The notes under the pieces: generated by a model
Seen by the model: only the letters and a program-made list of their open reading frames with translations
Told to the model about the DNA's origin: nothing
The model's database searches: none
Program-made: the position numbers and the translations under genes
Assembly (NCBI RefSeq): GCF_026262505.1
Contig: NC_067208.1
Coordinates: forward strand, 1,674,001 to 1,738,000
Source of the DNA: Trichomonas vaginalis G3
Taxonomy: Eukaryota; Parabasalia; Trichomonadida; Trichomonadidae
Length of the DNA stretch: 64,000 nt
Direction: 5' to 3'
In this document: in pieces, positions 10,451 to 19,635 of the stretch
Numbering within the stretch: the first letter of the stretch is position 1
Layout: each line of letters begins with the position of its first letter

Positions 10451-11317
10451 ATGACAGAAATAGCAAATCTTCTACAGGTTCCATTAAAACAAGGAACAAA
10501 CAAAAAGGGTGCATATAATAGAACTATGAAAGTTCCAGACGGAATGAAAGAATTAGTTCATATTGTTGCTGGTCTTCAAAAAGATGTTAAACAAATGAGA
10601 AACGTTTTAACATTACCAGAAGCTCAAGCATATGCCAAACGTCAAGGTCCAAATTGGGAAGCACACGAAGCAGACATTACGGGTCCAAATGGAAAACCTG
10701 ATGGTATAAATGAAGTTTTCGTTACTGATGGTCAAGGTAATATTAAAGTCATAAATGGTTATAAATTAACTATAACTGATTATCCTAAACGTAAAGCATA
10801 TAATGAACGTTATCCTATGCAGTTTGATGAAAATGGAAAAGCTGTTAAACAATACATTGGAGAAGGTGAAAATGGGCCAATTAATTCATACCGTTATAAT
10901 CCATATTCTTATTTCAATGAAGAATTAAATGCTACTGAAGAGGGACCGGATGGATTACCACGATATTCTAACCAGTTTGATGGTCAATATGCAAATATTA
11001 GACCTGAAATTTCAGCTAAGAAATTCTTTAAAGTTGCTTTATTCGATCCAGTTTTCGCAAATGTTAAAGATGAACTTAAACATCAATTCCAACCAATTAT
11101 AGTAGCAAGAATTGCATCAGGTGCTTTATCTCAAGCATTCAAAGATTTAATTAAGAAACCATTATATCAGCAACAAGGTTTAACTTATGATTTAGTTAAG
11201 GAATCAGATAAAAGAAAATTTGAGAAATCAGATGATTATAAGAATGCAATTAATGAATATATTAGGTCTATTAATTACAATGAAACAGCTAAAAATCAAC
11301 TTCAAGAACAAATATAG
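10451..11317 (+). CDS. Maverick B conserved protein, unknown function (288 aa)
   Basis: The product is soluble-looking, with no membrane segment. A helical start (residues about 1-60) is followed by a Gly/Asn/Asp-rich middle with repeated turns (for example [13 protein letters not shown]) and a charged helical end. I recognise no domain. It lies between the ATPase and the small virion-type genes, 40 bases after the ATPase, and the ATG follows an AT-rich leader of the type TTTATTTTTTATTTATAATT. Position suggests a structural protein, which is inference. It looks whole. No counterpart is obvious in lineage A. Confidence 0.65.
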   Translation: MTEIANLLQVPLKQGTNKKGAYNRTMKVPDGMKELVHIVAGLQKDVKQMRNVLTLPEAQAYAKRQGPNWEAHEADITGPNGKPDGINEVFVTDGQGNIKVINGYKLTITDYPKRKAYNERYPMQFDENGKAVKQYIGEGENGPINSYRYNPYSYFNEELNATEEGPDGLPRYSNQFDGQYANIRPEISAKKFFKVALFDPVFANVKDELKHQFQPIIVARIASGALSQAFKDLIKKPLYQQQGLTYDLVKESDKRKFEKSDDYKNAINEYIRSINYNETAKNQLQEQI

Positions 11318-11382
11318 GGAATAATAGATTCAAAACTTCCAGCAAAATAAAAGTTTAAATATATTTTTTTATTCGATTATAA

Positions 11383-11691
11383 ATGAGAAGACGTTTCACT
11401 AGTCAAAAGAACACTAACGCAAAAGCAGAGATTACGGTTGGTTATAACGTAAATGATGATAAATCACGAATTATTCAAAATGTTAAAGTTAATGTTAGCC
11501 CTGAATTAACAAGGTCAGCAACTCAACCAAATTTATTAACTCGTGACTTACCGAAAAAGGAGGAGGAGCAAAATAAAGAAGATGGAGACCCAATCATTTT
11601 ATCTGAACCCGGTAAAGAACCTGTTGAAATTCCCACTTATCCAACATACCCCCGCCTCTTTCATCAAACATCGAGAACCCATATAAAATAG
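11383..11691 (+). CDS. Maverick B small protein upstream of the VSCCG gene (102 aa)
   Basis: The product starts with a basic stretch (MRRRFTSQKN), then a segment with NVKVNVSPEL and a Lys/Glu-rich, Pro-rich end. A short frame in the same position of lineage A (from 49299) carries a similar VVVNVKERD segment before its VSCCG gene, so this pair seems to be kept together. The ATG follows TTTTTTTATTCGATTATAA, the usual leader. The function is unknown. Confidence 0.5.
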   Translation: MRRRFTSQKNTNAKAEITVGYNVNDDKSRIIQNVKVNVSPELTRSATQPNLLTRDLPKKEEEQNKEDGDPIILSEPGKEPVEIPTYPTYPRLFHQTSRTHIK

Positions 11692-11708
11692 ACATTAATT
11701 CTGAATTA

Positions 11709-12050
11709 ATGAAAATTTACCGTGATATAATAATTAATAATTATGATTCAATAATAAATTTAATTGATCAATCCGGTTTAATTATTTTACCTTATGAATC
11801 ATTAATTCACATTATCGCCATTCTTTGTGATGTTCAAGATTCAGACGTTAAGATTCAATTTTTCATAGATGATGAGGTTTCATGCTGCGGAACAGTTGCA
11901 AAAATAAATCCTATAAAGGATATTAGCACAATTAAGATATCAAAGAACGGAACAACAACTGAACTTCATTTAACATATAATGATATTTATAATAAAATAG
12001 TTGATGAATATAAAATATCACTTGAAAAATTCTTTGTTAAGGCTATTTAA
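11709..12050 (+). CDS. Maverick core small protein with VSCCG motif (113 aa)
   Basis: A small alpha/beta protein with the motif DDEVSCCG at about residues 56-63. The lineage-A protein ending at 49834 has EPDVSCCG in the same place, with a similar run of predicted strands and helices on both sides (PYESLIHIIAIL against PHEVLKELLKLL). Overall identity is low, so the Cys pair and position are the best signs of common descent. The family is not one I can name. It lies within the virion cluster and its 3' end overlaps the converging gene at 12047 by four bases. It looks whole. Confidence 0.65.
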   Translation: MKIYRDIIINNYDSIINLIDQSGLIILPYESLIHIIAILCDVQDSDVKIQFFIDDEVSCCGTVAKINPIKDISTIKISKNGTTTELHLTYNDIYNKIVDEYKISLEKFFVKAI

Positions 12051-12526
12051 TATTCAAGCATTAACATTATCGAATAATAATCCTTTGAATCATAATCAAT
12101 AATAATTGACCTTTCACCAGTTTCTATCGTTTGTTTTATTTCTTTTTGTTCCCCACTATCCGGATCGGTCATTGTAATTGTTTTTGTTATAGTATCAGCT
12201 TTATCTTTAACTTCAATCTTTTTTCCATCGGGATATTTAAACCAAAATTCCAAAAATTCGATATTGTCAATCTGTTCATATTTTAATCTATCAATTACAT
12301 TTTTAATACCATCTGAAAATCTTATGAAATGGTCATTATATGGGTTTGATTGAACTAAATTTGAATGAAGTGAAATATAACCTGTTGATGAATATGACAC
12401 CGACTCATATTTTCTGAAAACACTAAAATTTATAACATGAATGAATTTCTTATTCGTTGAATTTATGAATTCTTGAGGTAATCTTATTCTAGTTTTATTT
12501 ATCACTGGAAAATAACGCTTTACCAT
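12047..12526 (-). CDS. Maverick B protein, possible minor capsid (159 aa)
   Basis: I chose the ATG at 12526, which follows TTTTTTATTACGATTAAAAAT; an earlier in-frame start would need a non-ATG codon. The protein is rich in beta-strand residues and ends in a short hydrophobic strand. Its pattern (SFRKYESVSY, then FLEFWFKYPDGKK, then IDYDSKDYYSIML) faintly resembles the 282-residue protein at 62577-63425 (ISDFQVWFTTDGRK, then PLYHAFYLELSF). If real, this would be the minor capsid (penton-like) protein usual in Polintons, but similarity is weak. It shares a 21-base divergent promoter region with the next gene. Confidence 0.5.
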   Translation of the reverse strand: MVKRYFPVINKTRIRLPQEFINSTNKKFIHVINFSVFRKYESVSYSSTGYISLHSNLVQSNPYNDHFIRFSDGIKNVIDRLKYEQIDNIEFLEFWFKYPDGKKIEVKDKADTITKTITMTDPDSGEQKEIKQTIETGERSIIIDYDSKDYYSIMLMLEY

Positions 12527-12547
12527 ATTTTTAATCGTAATAAAAAA

Positions 12548-13256
12548 TGTCAATTATCAATATTATTTCGAATAATAACTGTGAATTAAATTTAACAGTT
12601 AGCGGAATTTATAATGTTACTCTCGTTTCTGTGAGTGGTAAATTTAATCCCATTCTTTTAGACCCTTCAGATTATATATCATTTATTAAAGATGACCATG
12701 AAAAACGTATGATATGTATATAAATAATGTGATAGCGAAATGGAATATTAACATGATTTTAAGTTATTTAAATGAATCATTTATCGTATGGTATGAAGAA
12801 AATTTTAAATCAAAACCTGATAAACTTTTTGAACTTGATGAAATAAATAACCTTATTAAATTTCCGCTGAAAATTAAATTTTGTACTCCTCATCTTCGTT
12901 CATTGTTGGGGATATTAAATTTTGAAAAAGATGTTGGGGATGTTTTGTATTCTGACACTGGTTCCAATTTCATTTTAATCAAATGTGATAAAGTTAATAC
13001 CCCAATGAGATTTTCACATCAAACATTAGACCCTAACTCTTACCCATCAATACAAAACATTTTATCCATCAACTTAAACACATTTTCTTTATCATATCCG
13101 TTTCAATTATCCGGGAATTCATTTATTCTTCATTCAAAAGATTTATCAAATATTAAATTTAGAATAACTGACCTATTTGATTGTGATTTAGAATTTATGA
13201 ATGAAATATTATGGCAATTTCAAATAGAGAAAATAGCTGATGAGATAACGGATTAA
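12548..13256 (+). pseudogene. Maverick core beta-rich protein, lineage B
   Basis: This region corresponds in position to the 265-residue protein at 49839-50636, the gene after the VSCCG gene in lineage A. Shared features are a final third with INLNTFSLSYPF against RINNTFSAGLPI, followed by a hydrophobic-polar strand pattern. The function is unknown; a beta-rich virion component is plausible. It looks broken, with about one break. Confidence 0.55.
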
Positions 13257-13280
13257 ATATTTATTTTTAAATCGTAATAA

Positions 13281-14324
13281 ATGATTAAACAACAGCAACT
13301 TAAGGCGCAAAGCGCCCAGGTCCTTCAGATCATTACATACGCCATATATGCATATAATTCAAAGACGGCAGAACAAACGCAAAGGTTGAAATATGGAGAT
13401 TTGGAGATAGTATTGAAAAATGACCATTTCGAATTCGTTTGCAAAGGTGGTGCAGTGATATCAAATATAAAAGAAATTTTATTTATGAATTCAAAAATTA
13501 AAGGAATAACGGATGATATAACATCAATTCCACCAGAAGAACAGAGATATTACGCATTAAATGCATTTCCTAAAGTTTTGAAGATTGGAAGATTTAATTT
13601 AAATGAGGAATTCATAGAAGGTTTCCTAAATGACATAATGAAGAAGGTGGATAAGGAATATGTGGATAGTGAGTTAATGAAGAAAGCAGATTTAGTTTAT
13701 GTTGATGAAAAAGATAATGAAATTAAAGAAAAGGTTGAATGGTATCATGAATGGACATTGGAGACTTTTAAAGTTAAAGCTGATACAGAATGGGTTTCAG
13801 GATGTTTAGACATTAAAGCAGATAAAACTTATGTTAACGATGAGTTAGAGAAGAAAGCAGATAAAACAGAGCTTCAAACATTAAAGACTGAAATACTTCA
13901 AACATTATATCCTATAGGCTCTATTTATACATCAATGAATTCAACAAATCTCGCAACAGTTCTGGGTTTTGGTACGTGGCAGCAGATTGTAAACAAATTC
14001 TTATACTGTGCTAACTCTTCAAAGCAAACAGGAGGCTCAAAGAAAATTAAAGAAGCAAACTTACCCGCGCACACTCATACAGGAACGACAAACTTTTCTG
14101 GCGACCATATACACTCATTAAGAGACCACCCATTATACAACTCAGACTATGAAGCCGGTCATGATGTTTTATCTCCAGCTTATAACGATTCAACAAAAAA
14201 GACTTTTCGACAAACTGAACCAGGAGGAAATCATTCACACACTTTCACAACAAATCCAACAGGCTCGGGTGAAGATTACATGCCACCTTATATGACTGTA
14301 TTCGCATGGTTCAGAGCTGCTTAA
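13281..14324 (+). CDS. Phage tail-collar-like fibre protein, lineage B (347 aa)
   Basis: The N-terminal half holds repeated coiled-coil segments with the motif KADKTYV or KADLVYV, typical of trimeric phage fibre shafts. From about residue 205 comes LYPIGSIYTSMNSTN, the start of a collar-type domain. The C-terminal 110 residues are rich in His and Gly (HTHTGTTNFSGDH, GGNHSHTFTTNP) as in tail-collar and receptor-binding tips. Almost the same C-terminal domain ends the 621-residue protein at 60693-62558, although the rest of the two proteins differ. A role in host-cell attachment of virus-like particles is inference. The start codon region contains a GC-rich hairpin pair (13304-13335). The gene looks whole. 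Confidence 0.8.
   Translation: MIKQQQLKAQSAQVLQIITYAIYAYNSKTAEQTQRLKYGDLEIVLKNDHFEFVCKGGAVISNIKEILFMNSKIKGITDDITSIPPEEQRYYALNAFPKVLKIGRFNLNEEFIEGFLNDIMKKVDKEYVDSELMKKADLVYVDEKDNEIKEKVEWYHEWTLETFKVKADTEWVSGCLDIKADKTYVNDELEKKADKTELQTLKTEILQTLYPIGSIYTSMNSTNLATVLGFGTWQQIVNKFLYCANSSKQTGGSKKIKEANLPAHTHTGTTNFSGDHIHSLRDHPLYNSDYEAGHDVLSPAYNDSTKKTFRQTEPGGNHSHTFTTNPTGSGEDYMPPYMTVFAWFRAA
13304..13335. repeat. GC-rich hairpin pair inside the fibre gene
   Basis: GGCGC-AAA-GCGCC (13304-13316) is followed by GGTC-CTTCA-GATC. It encodes the residues LKAQSAQVLQI. A near copy lies in the integrase gene at 21131-21160 (encoding LKVQNAQVLQT), sharing the string GCCCAGGTCCTTCAGA. These GC-rich pairs stand out in very AT-rich genes. 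Confidence 0.6.
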
Positions 14325-14349
14325 AGTCCTGAGCTCCAAAAGAGCGAAC

Positions 14350-14560
14350 AACATGACATTTAGACAACAGGTACGAAAGGAGGAAGGCATTTATGAATTA
14401 TTTTTGAATAACTGAAGGTGTCACTACGTCACCATGTGTCACCTGGTTAATTAACTTCTCTTAAAATTACTGACAACATGACATTTAGACAACAGTCCAG
14501 GAAATTTGATGCAGTCCAAAAATAAAGTTAGTTTTAAATTTATTTTTATTTTTTTATTTT
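14350..14560 (+). repeat. Maverick B intergenic repeat, copy 1
   Basis: A unit with CAACATGACATTTAGACAAC, GGTGTCACTACGTCACCATG and GTTAATTAACTTCTCTTAAA. Further copies are at 16608-16700 (same strand) and, inverted and doubled, at 19135-19365. Copies flank the KilA-N and PrimPol-helicase genes, so recombination between them could invert or lose that block. No gene is seen in it. Confidence 0.8.
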
Positions 14561-14944
14561 GTATGTAAGAACAGAAATGTCAGTCGAAGCAAAAACATTC
14601 ACGAACAAATCTAATGGCGAAACATTCACAAAAGGCACTTATAATGGTATTGAAGTCTTACGTAGAGACAAGGATGGTTACATTAATGCAACAAAGATGG
14701 CAAGAGAAGCGTGAAGGTTAAACCATTTAAACAGATTTCTCAATAGTATAGAGTGTCCAAAGGTGCGTTTAGCACAGCGCTCTATATGAGACTATTAAAG
14801 GAGATATATGCTGATTATAAATATATAATAAAAAATATGAATATATGTATATGATGAGTATGTTGTATTTTGGCGCCATGCCGGGATATAAAATGAATTT
14901 TGAGACAAGAGGCGGTTTCGCGGGAAATTTTGGCGGGATTTTTT

Positions 14945-14949
14945 TCATT
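14945..14949 (+). promoter_or_regulatory. Initiator-like motif before the mariner transposase
   Basis: TCATT matches TCA(+1)(C/T)(A/T). It lies seven bases before the ATG at 14956 and supports that start over the upstream in-frame ATG at 14845. The same motif is present in the second copy. Confidence 0.5.
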
Positions 14950-14955
14950 TTTTTA

Positions 14956-15972
14956 ATGAATCATAAAGAAAACATCCTCGCTCTTGCAAAAAAATGCAAA
15001 GACTGTAAAAAAATCTACGAGACATTGGTAAAATGCTTCGGTATGGATGCTCCTAGCTATTCCACTGTAACGTATCATGTTAGGATGTATCACTTCATGA
15101 ACAAAAAGGCGCCCATCATAAAAATTGACAAAAAATCGCCGGATCAAAGAAAAATCAAAGCAATTCTTCAAGCGCTAGATAAAGACCCAAGAGCATCACT
15201 CAGAAGGATAGAGGAGATGACAAAGATACCACGTACAACAGTCAGTTATTATCTGCACAATTATTTGAACTACAAACTAGCGTATACACGTTGGGTTCCG
15301 CACAACCTTAATTCAGTTCAAAAAAAATCTAGAGTCCAATCTTCGAAAGAGCTCCTCTCTATATTGGGTGCGTATCAATCCAAGAAGTTTCGCTTTTTAG
15401 TAACAGGGGACGAGTCTTGGTTTCAATATGCAACAGAAGCCAAAATCATGTGGATCCCGAAGGATGAAAATCCGCAAACATTCCCGAAGAAAAAAATTGA
15501 CACACCAATGATGATGTTGTCGGTTTTTTGGGGCGTGAATGGCATCATCGCAATTGATATTCTTCAAAAACCTAATACGATGAATGCTCAGTATCTAATT
15601 GACAATGTTCTTACTCAAATTATCAATTCTGATGAGTTTGAGAAATCCAAACAACAAAAACAAAAGTTTGCAATTCATTTTGATAATTCAAGAGTTCACA
15701 AAAGTCATAAGGTAATGAATTACTTGGTGGAAAACAATGTCAAAGTTGTTCCAAACCCAATTTATTCACCTGATATTGCACCCTCTGACTTTTATTTATT
15801 CGGCACGCTAAAAAAGAGAGCTGAAGGACGCGAATTCGCGAGTCCAGATGATCTTGAAAATTTTGTAAGAGAGCAATTTGAGCAATTTTCTCATGATGAT
15901 ATAAAGCGTGTCTTTCAAGCCTGGATCGATCGCTGCGAACACGTGATTGAATCCAATGGTGATTATATTTAA
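14956..15972 (+). CDS. Mariner transposase (DD34D), intact copy
   Basis: From the ATG at 14956 the product has 338 residues. A longer frame opens at 14845, but the initiator motif and the mariner-like start (MNHKENILALAKKCKDC) favour 14956. The N-terminal third holds helix-turn-helix DNA-binding segments (RASLRRIEEMTKIPRTTVS). The catalytic triad is TGDESW, HFDNSRVHKS and APSDFYLFG. Thirty-four residues separate the second and third Asp, giving DD34D, the signature of mariner elements. The enzyme cuts and joins element ends at TA sites. The frame is whole and all three Asp are present, so this copy could encode active enzyme. Confidence 0.93.
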   Translation: MNHKENILALAKKCKDCKKIYETLVKCFGMDAPSYSTVTYHVRMYHFMNKKAPIIKIDKKSPDQRKIKAILQALDKDPRASLRRIEEMTKIPRTTVSYYLHNYLNYKLAYTRWVPHNLNSVQKKSRVQSSKELLSILGAYQSKKFRFLVTGDESWFQYATEAKIMWIPKDENPQTFPKKKIDTPMMMLSVFWGVNGIIAIDILQKPNTMNAQYLIDNVLTQIINSDEFEKSKQQKQKFAIHFDNSRVHKSHKVMNYLVENNVKVVPNPIYSPDIAPSDFYLFGTLKKRAEGREFASPDDLENFVREQFEQFSHDDIKRVFQAWIDRCEHVIESNGDYI

Positions 15973-16102
15973 ATAAACTTTATATATATATGTAACTTGT
16001 TTATTTCTATTCGCAGTATTCAGGTTTGTGCTAAACACACCTTTGGACACCCTATACTAAAATGCAGGAAATTCTTGAGTTTTGGATGAACGAATACGGT
16101 CA

Positions 16103-16116
16103 AGCCAAAAGTGGCT
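16103..16116. repeat. Hairpin in the KilA-N gene
   Basis: AGCCA-AAAG-TGGCT. The lineage-A KilA-N fragments carry the same hairpin at the same site with one more base pair (55489-55504, 56484-56499), and there it is followed by a second, longer hairpin that is absent here. Confidence 0.5.
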
Positions 16117-16607
16117 AGACCTCAAAACAAGCATTTTATGAACTTACTAAGGGTGTTATAAATGAATTCAAAGGTATTTACATACATCCTGACCTCGTTC
16201 ATTTTGTTGCTGAATGGTGCTCTGTAAAGTATGCATTTTATGTCAAAGATATTATGGACTCCATAGACAAGAAAGTTCATGAGAAATTAGATGAAGAAGA
16301 ACTCGAAGATACAGTAGAGAATGCTAAACCTTTGTTTGAAGAAGAAGTTAGAAAAATGTGCGAAAAACAATTAGAACATGAACGTGAGATATGTTATGGT
16401 TATAGAGATTCTCCATACGAACTAGACCAATGGGAACAAGAAGATTTAAAGAGAGAATTTAGAGAATATGAACTCGCTAAGATAGCATTAGAAACTGCAG
16501 AAAAGAAATTAAAAGTTTGGGGTCGTTTTGTACAAAAATATTGTGAGTAAATGAACCATTTATTTTTGTCATAAACGACCAAAAATATATTTTATCGTTA
16601 ATGGTTT

Positions 16608-16700
16608 TTAGGTGTCACCACGTCACCATGTGTCACCTGGTTAATTAACTTCTCTTAAAATTACTGACAACATGACATTTTGACAACAGTCCAGGAAATT
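16608..16700 (+). repeat. Maverick B intergenic repeat, copy 2
   Basis: This repeats the second half of the unit at 14350-14560 (GGTGTCACCACGTCACCATG, then GTTAATTAACTTCTC and GACAACATGACATTTTGACA). The similarity continues as a shared AT-rich leader into the start of the PrimPol-helicase gene. Confidence 0.75.
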
Positions 16701-16761
16701 TGATGCAGTCCAAAAATAAAGTTAGTTTTAAAATTATTTTTATTTTTTTATTCCTATATAA

Positions 16762-19086
16762 ATGACAGCAACAAACAACAACAGCAACTATATCGTTTCT
16801 GATGAAAAAGTTATTGATTCATTAGCTGAGGAATTAGTTACGGCAGAAACTAAAACCCTCAACGAAAGAATTGGTGAAAACAAGATTGATTTACATAACT
16901 GCCTCAAACACGATGGAGGAAGAGGAAGGAAAACTGGTATGGCTTTATTAGTAAATAAAATTTCAAATTTAACTATTATAGATGTTGATATCAATAAATC
17001 GTACAATGATGAACTTAAAGAAACAGTTAGAAAAGACATTCTATCAAAACTTTCGGATAAAGATGTTATCGTTAAAACCGCTTCAGGAGGTCTTCACATT
17101 TATTGTAACACTAATTTCTTCTATTCAGTTTCGAACAGAATGATTAAATGCTATTCCGGCAATGATTATGATATTGACATAATGACTTCTATGGATGATT
17201 CAAAGCGTTCTTTAGTAGTTATGGCTGATTCAAGAGTTCGCAAGAATGCAACAGAACCAATCAATACATACTCATTCATTCGTGGAAGTTACGACTCGAC
17301 CATAACCAGAACAGTGAATGATATATTAAATGATTTGAATATTAAGGTAAGAGTTGAACAGAAGAACGAAGAAATAAAGACTATCATGAATGAAAACAAA
17401 GATGTAAACGTTGACGATAAACTTGCCCAGAGCATAGTCGATGGTATTAGTGATTTTGAAGTACATAATGACAGTGGAAACATGAATTTAGAAAAAGAAA
17501 TAACATTATTCACACTGTTTCAAGCTATTAATTCGTTACCTAATCATTTAATTAATGAAGCATACGATAACGTTTATAACTTCTGCAGTTTAACAGAAAA
17601 TGCTAAAAGTAATTTTGAAAAAGCACGTAGTAGATATGCACATTTCATGACTTCTCCATTTGTTTTAGTGAAGATTCTAAAACTATATCAAAAAGAATAT
17701 TATGATGAATACGTTTTACCTTTATTACGTAAGCCAAAAATAACATTTGATATAAAACTTGATGACTCGTTTTTGATAACAGATATTAGACGCAAGGCTG
17801 AAAATCATCAGTATAAAAACAGTTCTGAAGTAATTGAGGATTTATCACGTGTCATCCGTTTTGTAGATTGTGGAAATAAATATTTCATTCAAAAGGACTA
17901 TAATATCCACGACAAAATGAATCAAATATCATTCGTTCTTCAATCAAACATGAAAGAGTCACTTAAAATGATTAAATTATTTAAAGAAGAAGGTAAAACA
18001 ATAACAGCATGGGATGTACTACTAAATCAATTATCCTCATTAACCGTTAAGGGTGTTTGCTTTAAATCTGATTCTCCAGATGTTTTCTCAACGTTTCAAG
18101 GTTATAAATACAACATTCTCGAAAAACCAGATTACTCAAAAATTGAGATGTTTATGAATTTCATTAAAGAAGCCATTTGTGATAATAACGATGAAGTGTA
18201 TAAATACCTTCTCGGCTGGATTGCATCAATGATTCAACATCCTGGAATCAAGAATGAAACAGCAATTATTTTGAAAGGACTTCAGGGAACAGGTAAAAAC
18301 AGATTCACAGACATTATTTCTGAACTTCTCGCTGGTTATTCATGTAAAAACATTACCGAAATAGGTGAGCTAACGGGTAATTTCAATTCAGTAGTTGAGA
18401 ATAAAATGTTTCTTGTACTTAATGAACTCAAGAATGTAGGTGAAGATAGACTCGCAAACTTCAACGCTTTGAAATCAATTATTACGGATAATCAAATAAG
18501 AATTAATGAAAAGAATCAACCCAGAAGAACTGCTCAGAATGTTGCCAATTTCATTTTGGTAACTAATAACGTCTACCCTGTCAAAATTGAAGTTGGAGAC
18601 AGAAGATACGTAGTTTTAAGAGTTAATGGTAAATTCAAGGGTCAATTTGATTATTTCAAGAATTTAATGGATTCATGCACAAAGGAATTTTATGATAATT
18701 TACTGACGTATTTTATGCAATATGACCTTTCATCATTTAACGTACGAATCATACCGATGACTGAAGCCAAACAAGATTTAATAGAATTATCAACAAATCC
18801 TTTAGATGAATGGATAAATACACATTATGATGAATTGTGTGCAGGTATGACGTGTAAAAATGCTCTATGCTGCAAACCATCAGACATGAAAGACAAAAAC
18901 TTTCAAATGAGCATTAAGGATAAATGTGATAGGAAACAGAGAAGAATAGATGGTAAACAAACATGGTGTTATGTTTTGAAAGAAGAAATGAAAGGATTAT
19001 ATAAACAGGTTGAACCAAACGATAATGAGGATTCATTTACTGACGATGAAATACCTGTAAATGAGCCGCTAAGCGGCGAGACCTGA
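16762..19086 (+). CDS. PrimPol-SF3 helicase fusion (primase-helicase, 774 aa)
   Basis: The N-terminal region (about 35-205) looks like an archaeo-eukaryotic primase/PrimPol domain, with IIDVDIN at 72-78 giving two metal-binding Asp, SGGLHIYC at about 108-115 giving the catalytic His, and a later Asp-rich DYDIDIM. The C-terminal part is a D5-like superfamily 3 helicase, with Walker A GLQGTGKN at about 507-514, Walker B LVLNEL near 550, and the sensor and motif C segment ANFILVTNN followed by GDRRYVVLR near 613. Such fusions prime and unwind DNA in viruses and plasmids. Lineage A has the helicase alone (50664-51899). The element also has polymerase B. Tandem hairpins overlap the stop codon. The gene looks whole, and its leader ends in CCTATATAAATG. 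Confidence 0.88.
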   Translation: MTATNNNSNYIVSDEKVIDSLAEELVTAETKTLNERIGENKIDLHNCLKHDGGRGRKTGMALLVNKISNLTIIDVDINKSYNDELKETVRKDILSKLSDKDVIVKTASGGLHIYCNTNFFYSVSNRMIKCYSGNDYDIDIMTSMDDSKRSLVVMADSRVRKNATEPINTYSFIRGSYDSTITRTVNDILNDLNIKVRVEQKNEEIKTIMNENKDVNVDDKLAQSIVDGISDFEVHNDSGNMNLEKEITLFTLFQAINSLPNHLINEAYDNVYNFCSLTENAKSNFEKARSRYAHFMTSPFVLVKILKLYQKEYYDEYVLPLLRKPKITFDIKLDDSFLITDIRRKAENHQYKNSSEVIEDLSRVIRFVDCGNKYFIQKDYNIHDKMNQISFVLQSNMKESLKMIKLFKEEGKTITAWDVLLNQLSSLTVKGVCFKSDSPDVFSTFQGYKYNILEKPDYSKIEMFMNFIKEAICDNNDEVYKYLLGWIASMIQHPGIKNETAIILKGLQGTGKNRFTDIISELLAGYSCKNITEIGELTGNFNSVVENKMFLVLNELKNVGEDRLANFNALKSIITDNQIRINEKNQPRRTAQNVANFILVTNNVYPVKIEVGDRRYVVLRVNGKFKGQFDYFKNLMDSCTKEFYDNLLTYFMQYDLSSFNVRIIPMTEAKQDLIELSTNPLDEWINTHYDELCAGMTCKNALCCKPSDMKDKNFQMSIKDKCDRKQRRIDGKQTWCYVLKEEMKGLYKQVEPNDNEDSFTDDEIPVNEPLSGET

Positions 19087-19092
19087 AGGTCT
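19065..19092. repeat. GC-rich hairpin pair at the primase-helicase stop
   Basis: GCCGC-TAA-GCGGC (19065-19077) is followed by AGACC-TGAA-GGTCT (19079-19092). The pair covers the last codons and the stop codon. It has the same layout as the pairs at 13304, 19583, 19815 and 26705 but different stem sequences. Confidence 0.6.
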
Positions 19093-19134
19093 TGCAGTAT
19101 AAAGTATGATTGGAATTTATTTTTGCATTAATCC

Positions 19135-19365
19135 TGCTGTGATGTCTAAATGTCATGTTGTCATCATTTTTAAGAGAAGTTAATTAACCAGGTGACACAT
19201 GGTGACGTAGTGACACCTTCAGTTATTCAAAAATAATTCATAAATGCCTTCCTCCTTTCGTACCTGTTGTCTAAATGTCATGCTGTCAGTAATTTTAAGA
19301 GAAGTTAATTAACCAGGTGACACATGGTGACGTAGTGACACCTTCAGTTATTCAAAAATAAATTT
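19135..19365 (-). repeat. Maverick B intergenic repeat, two inverted copies
   Basis: Two successive copies, each containing TTAATTAACCAGGTGACACA and TGGTGACGTAGTGACACC, run opposite to the copies at 14350 and 16608. Together they form inverted repeats around KilA-N and the PrimPol-helicase. Confidence 0.8.
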
Positions 19366-19446
19366 TCTTATCATTCAAATTAACTAAAGATGAACTTAAT
19401 AAAATGATGATAAAATAACTGATAACAAAATTTTATTTTTATATAA

Positions 19447-19632
19447 ATGGATACCCCACAAGCTCAAAATTTACCACAAATCATAACAAGGGGGGAAATG
19501 ATAAAAATGATGCAAGAACAAATTAAAAACAACAAACCACGAAAACCGAGAAAATGCGGTTATGCAGTAATGATGGAAAGAAGAACCCAGAAGGGTTCGG
19601 CGTCTCGAAGAGACGTTGTCGAAGAGGAATAA
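19447..19632 (+). CDS. Maverick B small basic protein (61 aa)
   Basis: A short Lys/Arg-rich product (KPRKPRKCGY in the middle) of unknown function. The ATG follows the strong element leader TTTTATTTTTATATAAATGG, which supports real expression. Its last third is encoded by a GC-rich hairpin pair (19583-19615), so the present C-terminus may come from that insertion. Confidence 0.5.
   Translation: MDTPQAQNLPQIITRGEMIKMMQEQIKNNKPRKPRKCGYAVMMERRTQKGSASRRDVVEEE
19583..19615. repeat. GC-rich hairpin pair in the 61-aa gene
   Basis: GAACCC-AGAA-GGGTTC (19583-19598) followed by CGTCTC-GAA-GAGACG (19601-19615). Both stems are perfect over 6 bp. The sequence differs from the other pairs while the layout is the same. 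Confidence 0.6.
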
Positions 19633-19635
19633 AAA

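Larger units (their letters stand above)
14749..16054 (+). mobile_element. Tvmar1-like mariner, copy 1 (about 1306 bp)
   Basis: The element has terminal inverted repeats TAGAGTGTCCAAAGGTG at the left and CACCTTTGGACACCCTA at the right, each flanked by TA, the target duplication of mariner elements. It sits inside the KilA-N gene of Maverick B. The transposase frame is intact. The second copy at 23234-24536 differs by only a handful of bases by eye, so both insertions are recent. Confidence 0.93.
14578..16550 (+). pseudogene. KilA-N domain gene of Maverick B, interrupted by a mariner
   Basis: The first part (14578-14714) gives the start of a KilA-N DNA-binding domain: KGTYNGIEVLRRDKDGYIN followed by ATKM. 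After the mariner insertion come the rest of the domain (IHPDLVHFVAEWCSVKYAF) and a charged helical C-terminus (DSIDKKVHEKLDEEELEDT). The C-terminal part matches the fragment at 55997-56510 in lineage A. KilA-N proteins are DNA-binding factors common in large DNA viruses and phages, and abundant in T. vaginalis. The gene is broken: the mariner at 14749-16054 plus about two other breaks. Confidence 0.75.

Noticed and set aside
14845-14955. Upstream in-frame extension of the mariner transposase
   Set aside because: The initiator motif and a typical transposase start point to 14956; the extension lies in terminal-region sequence.
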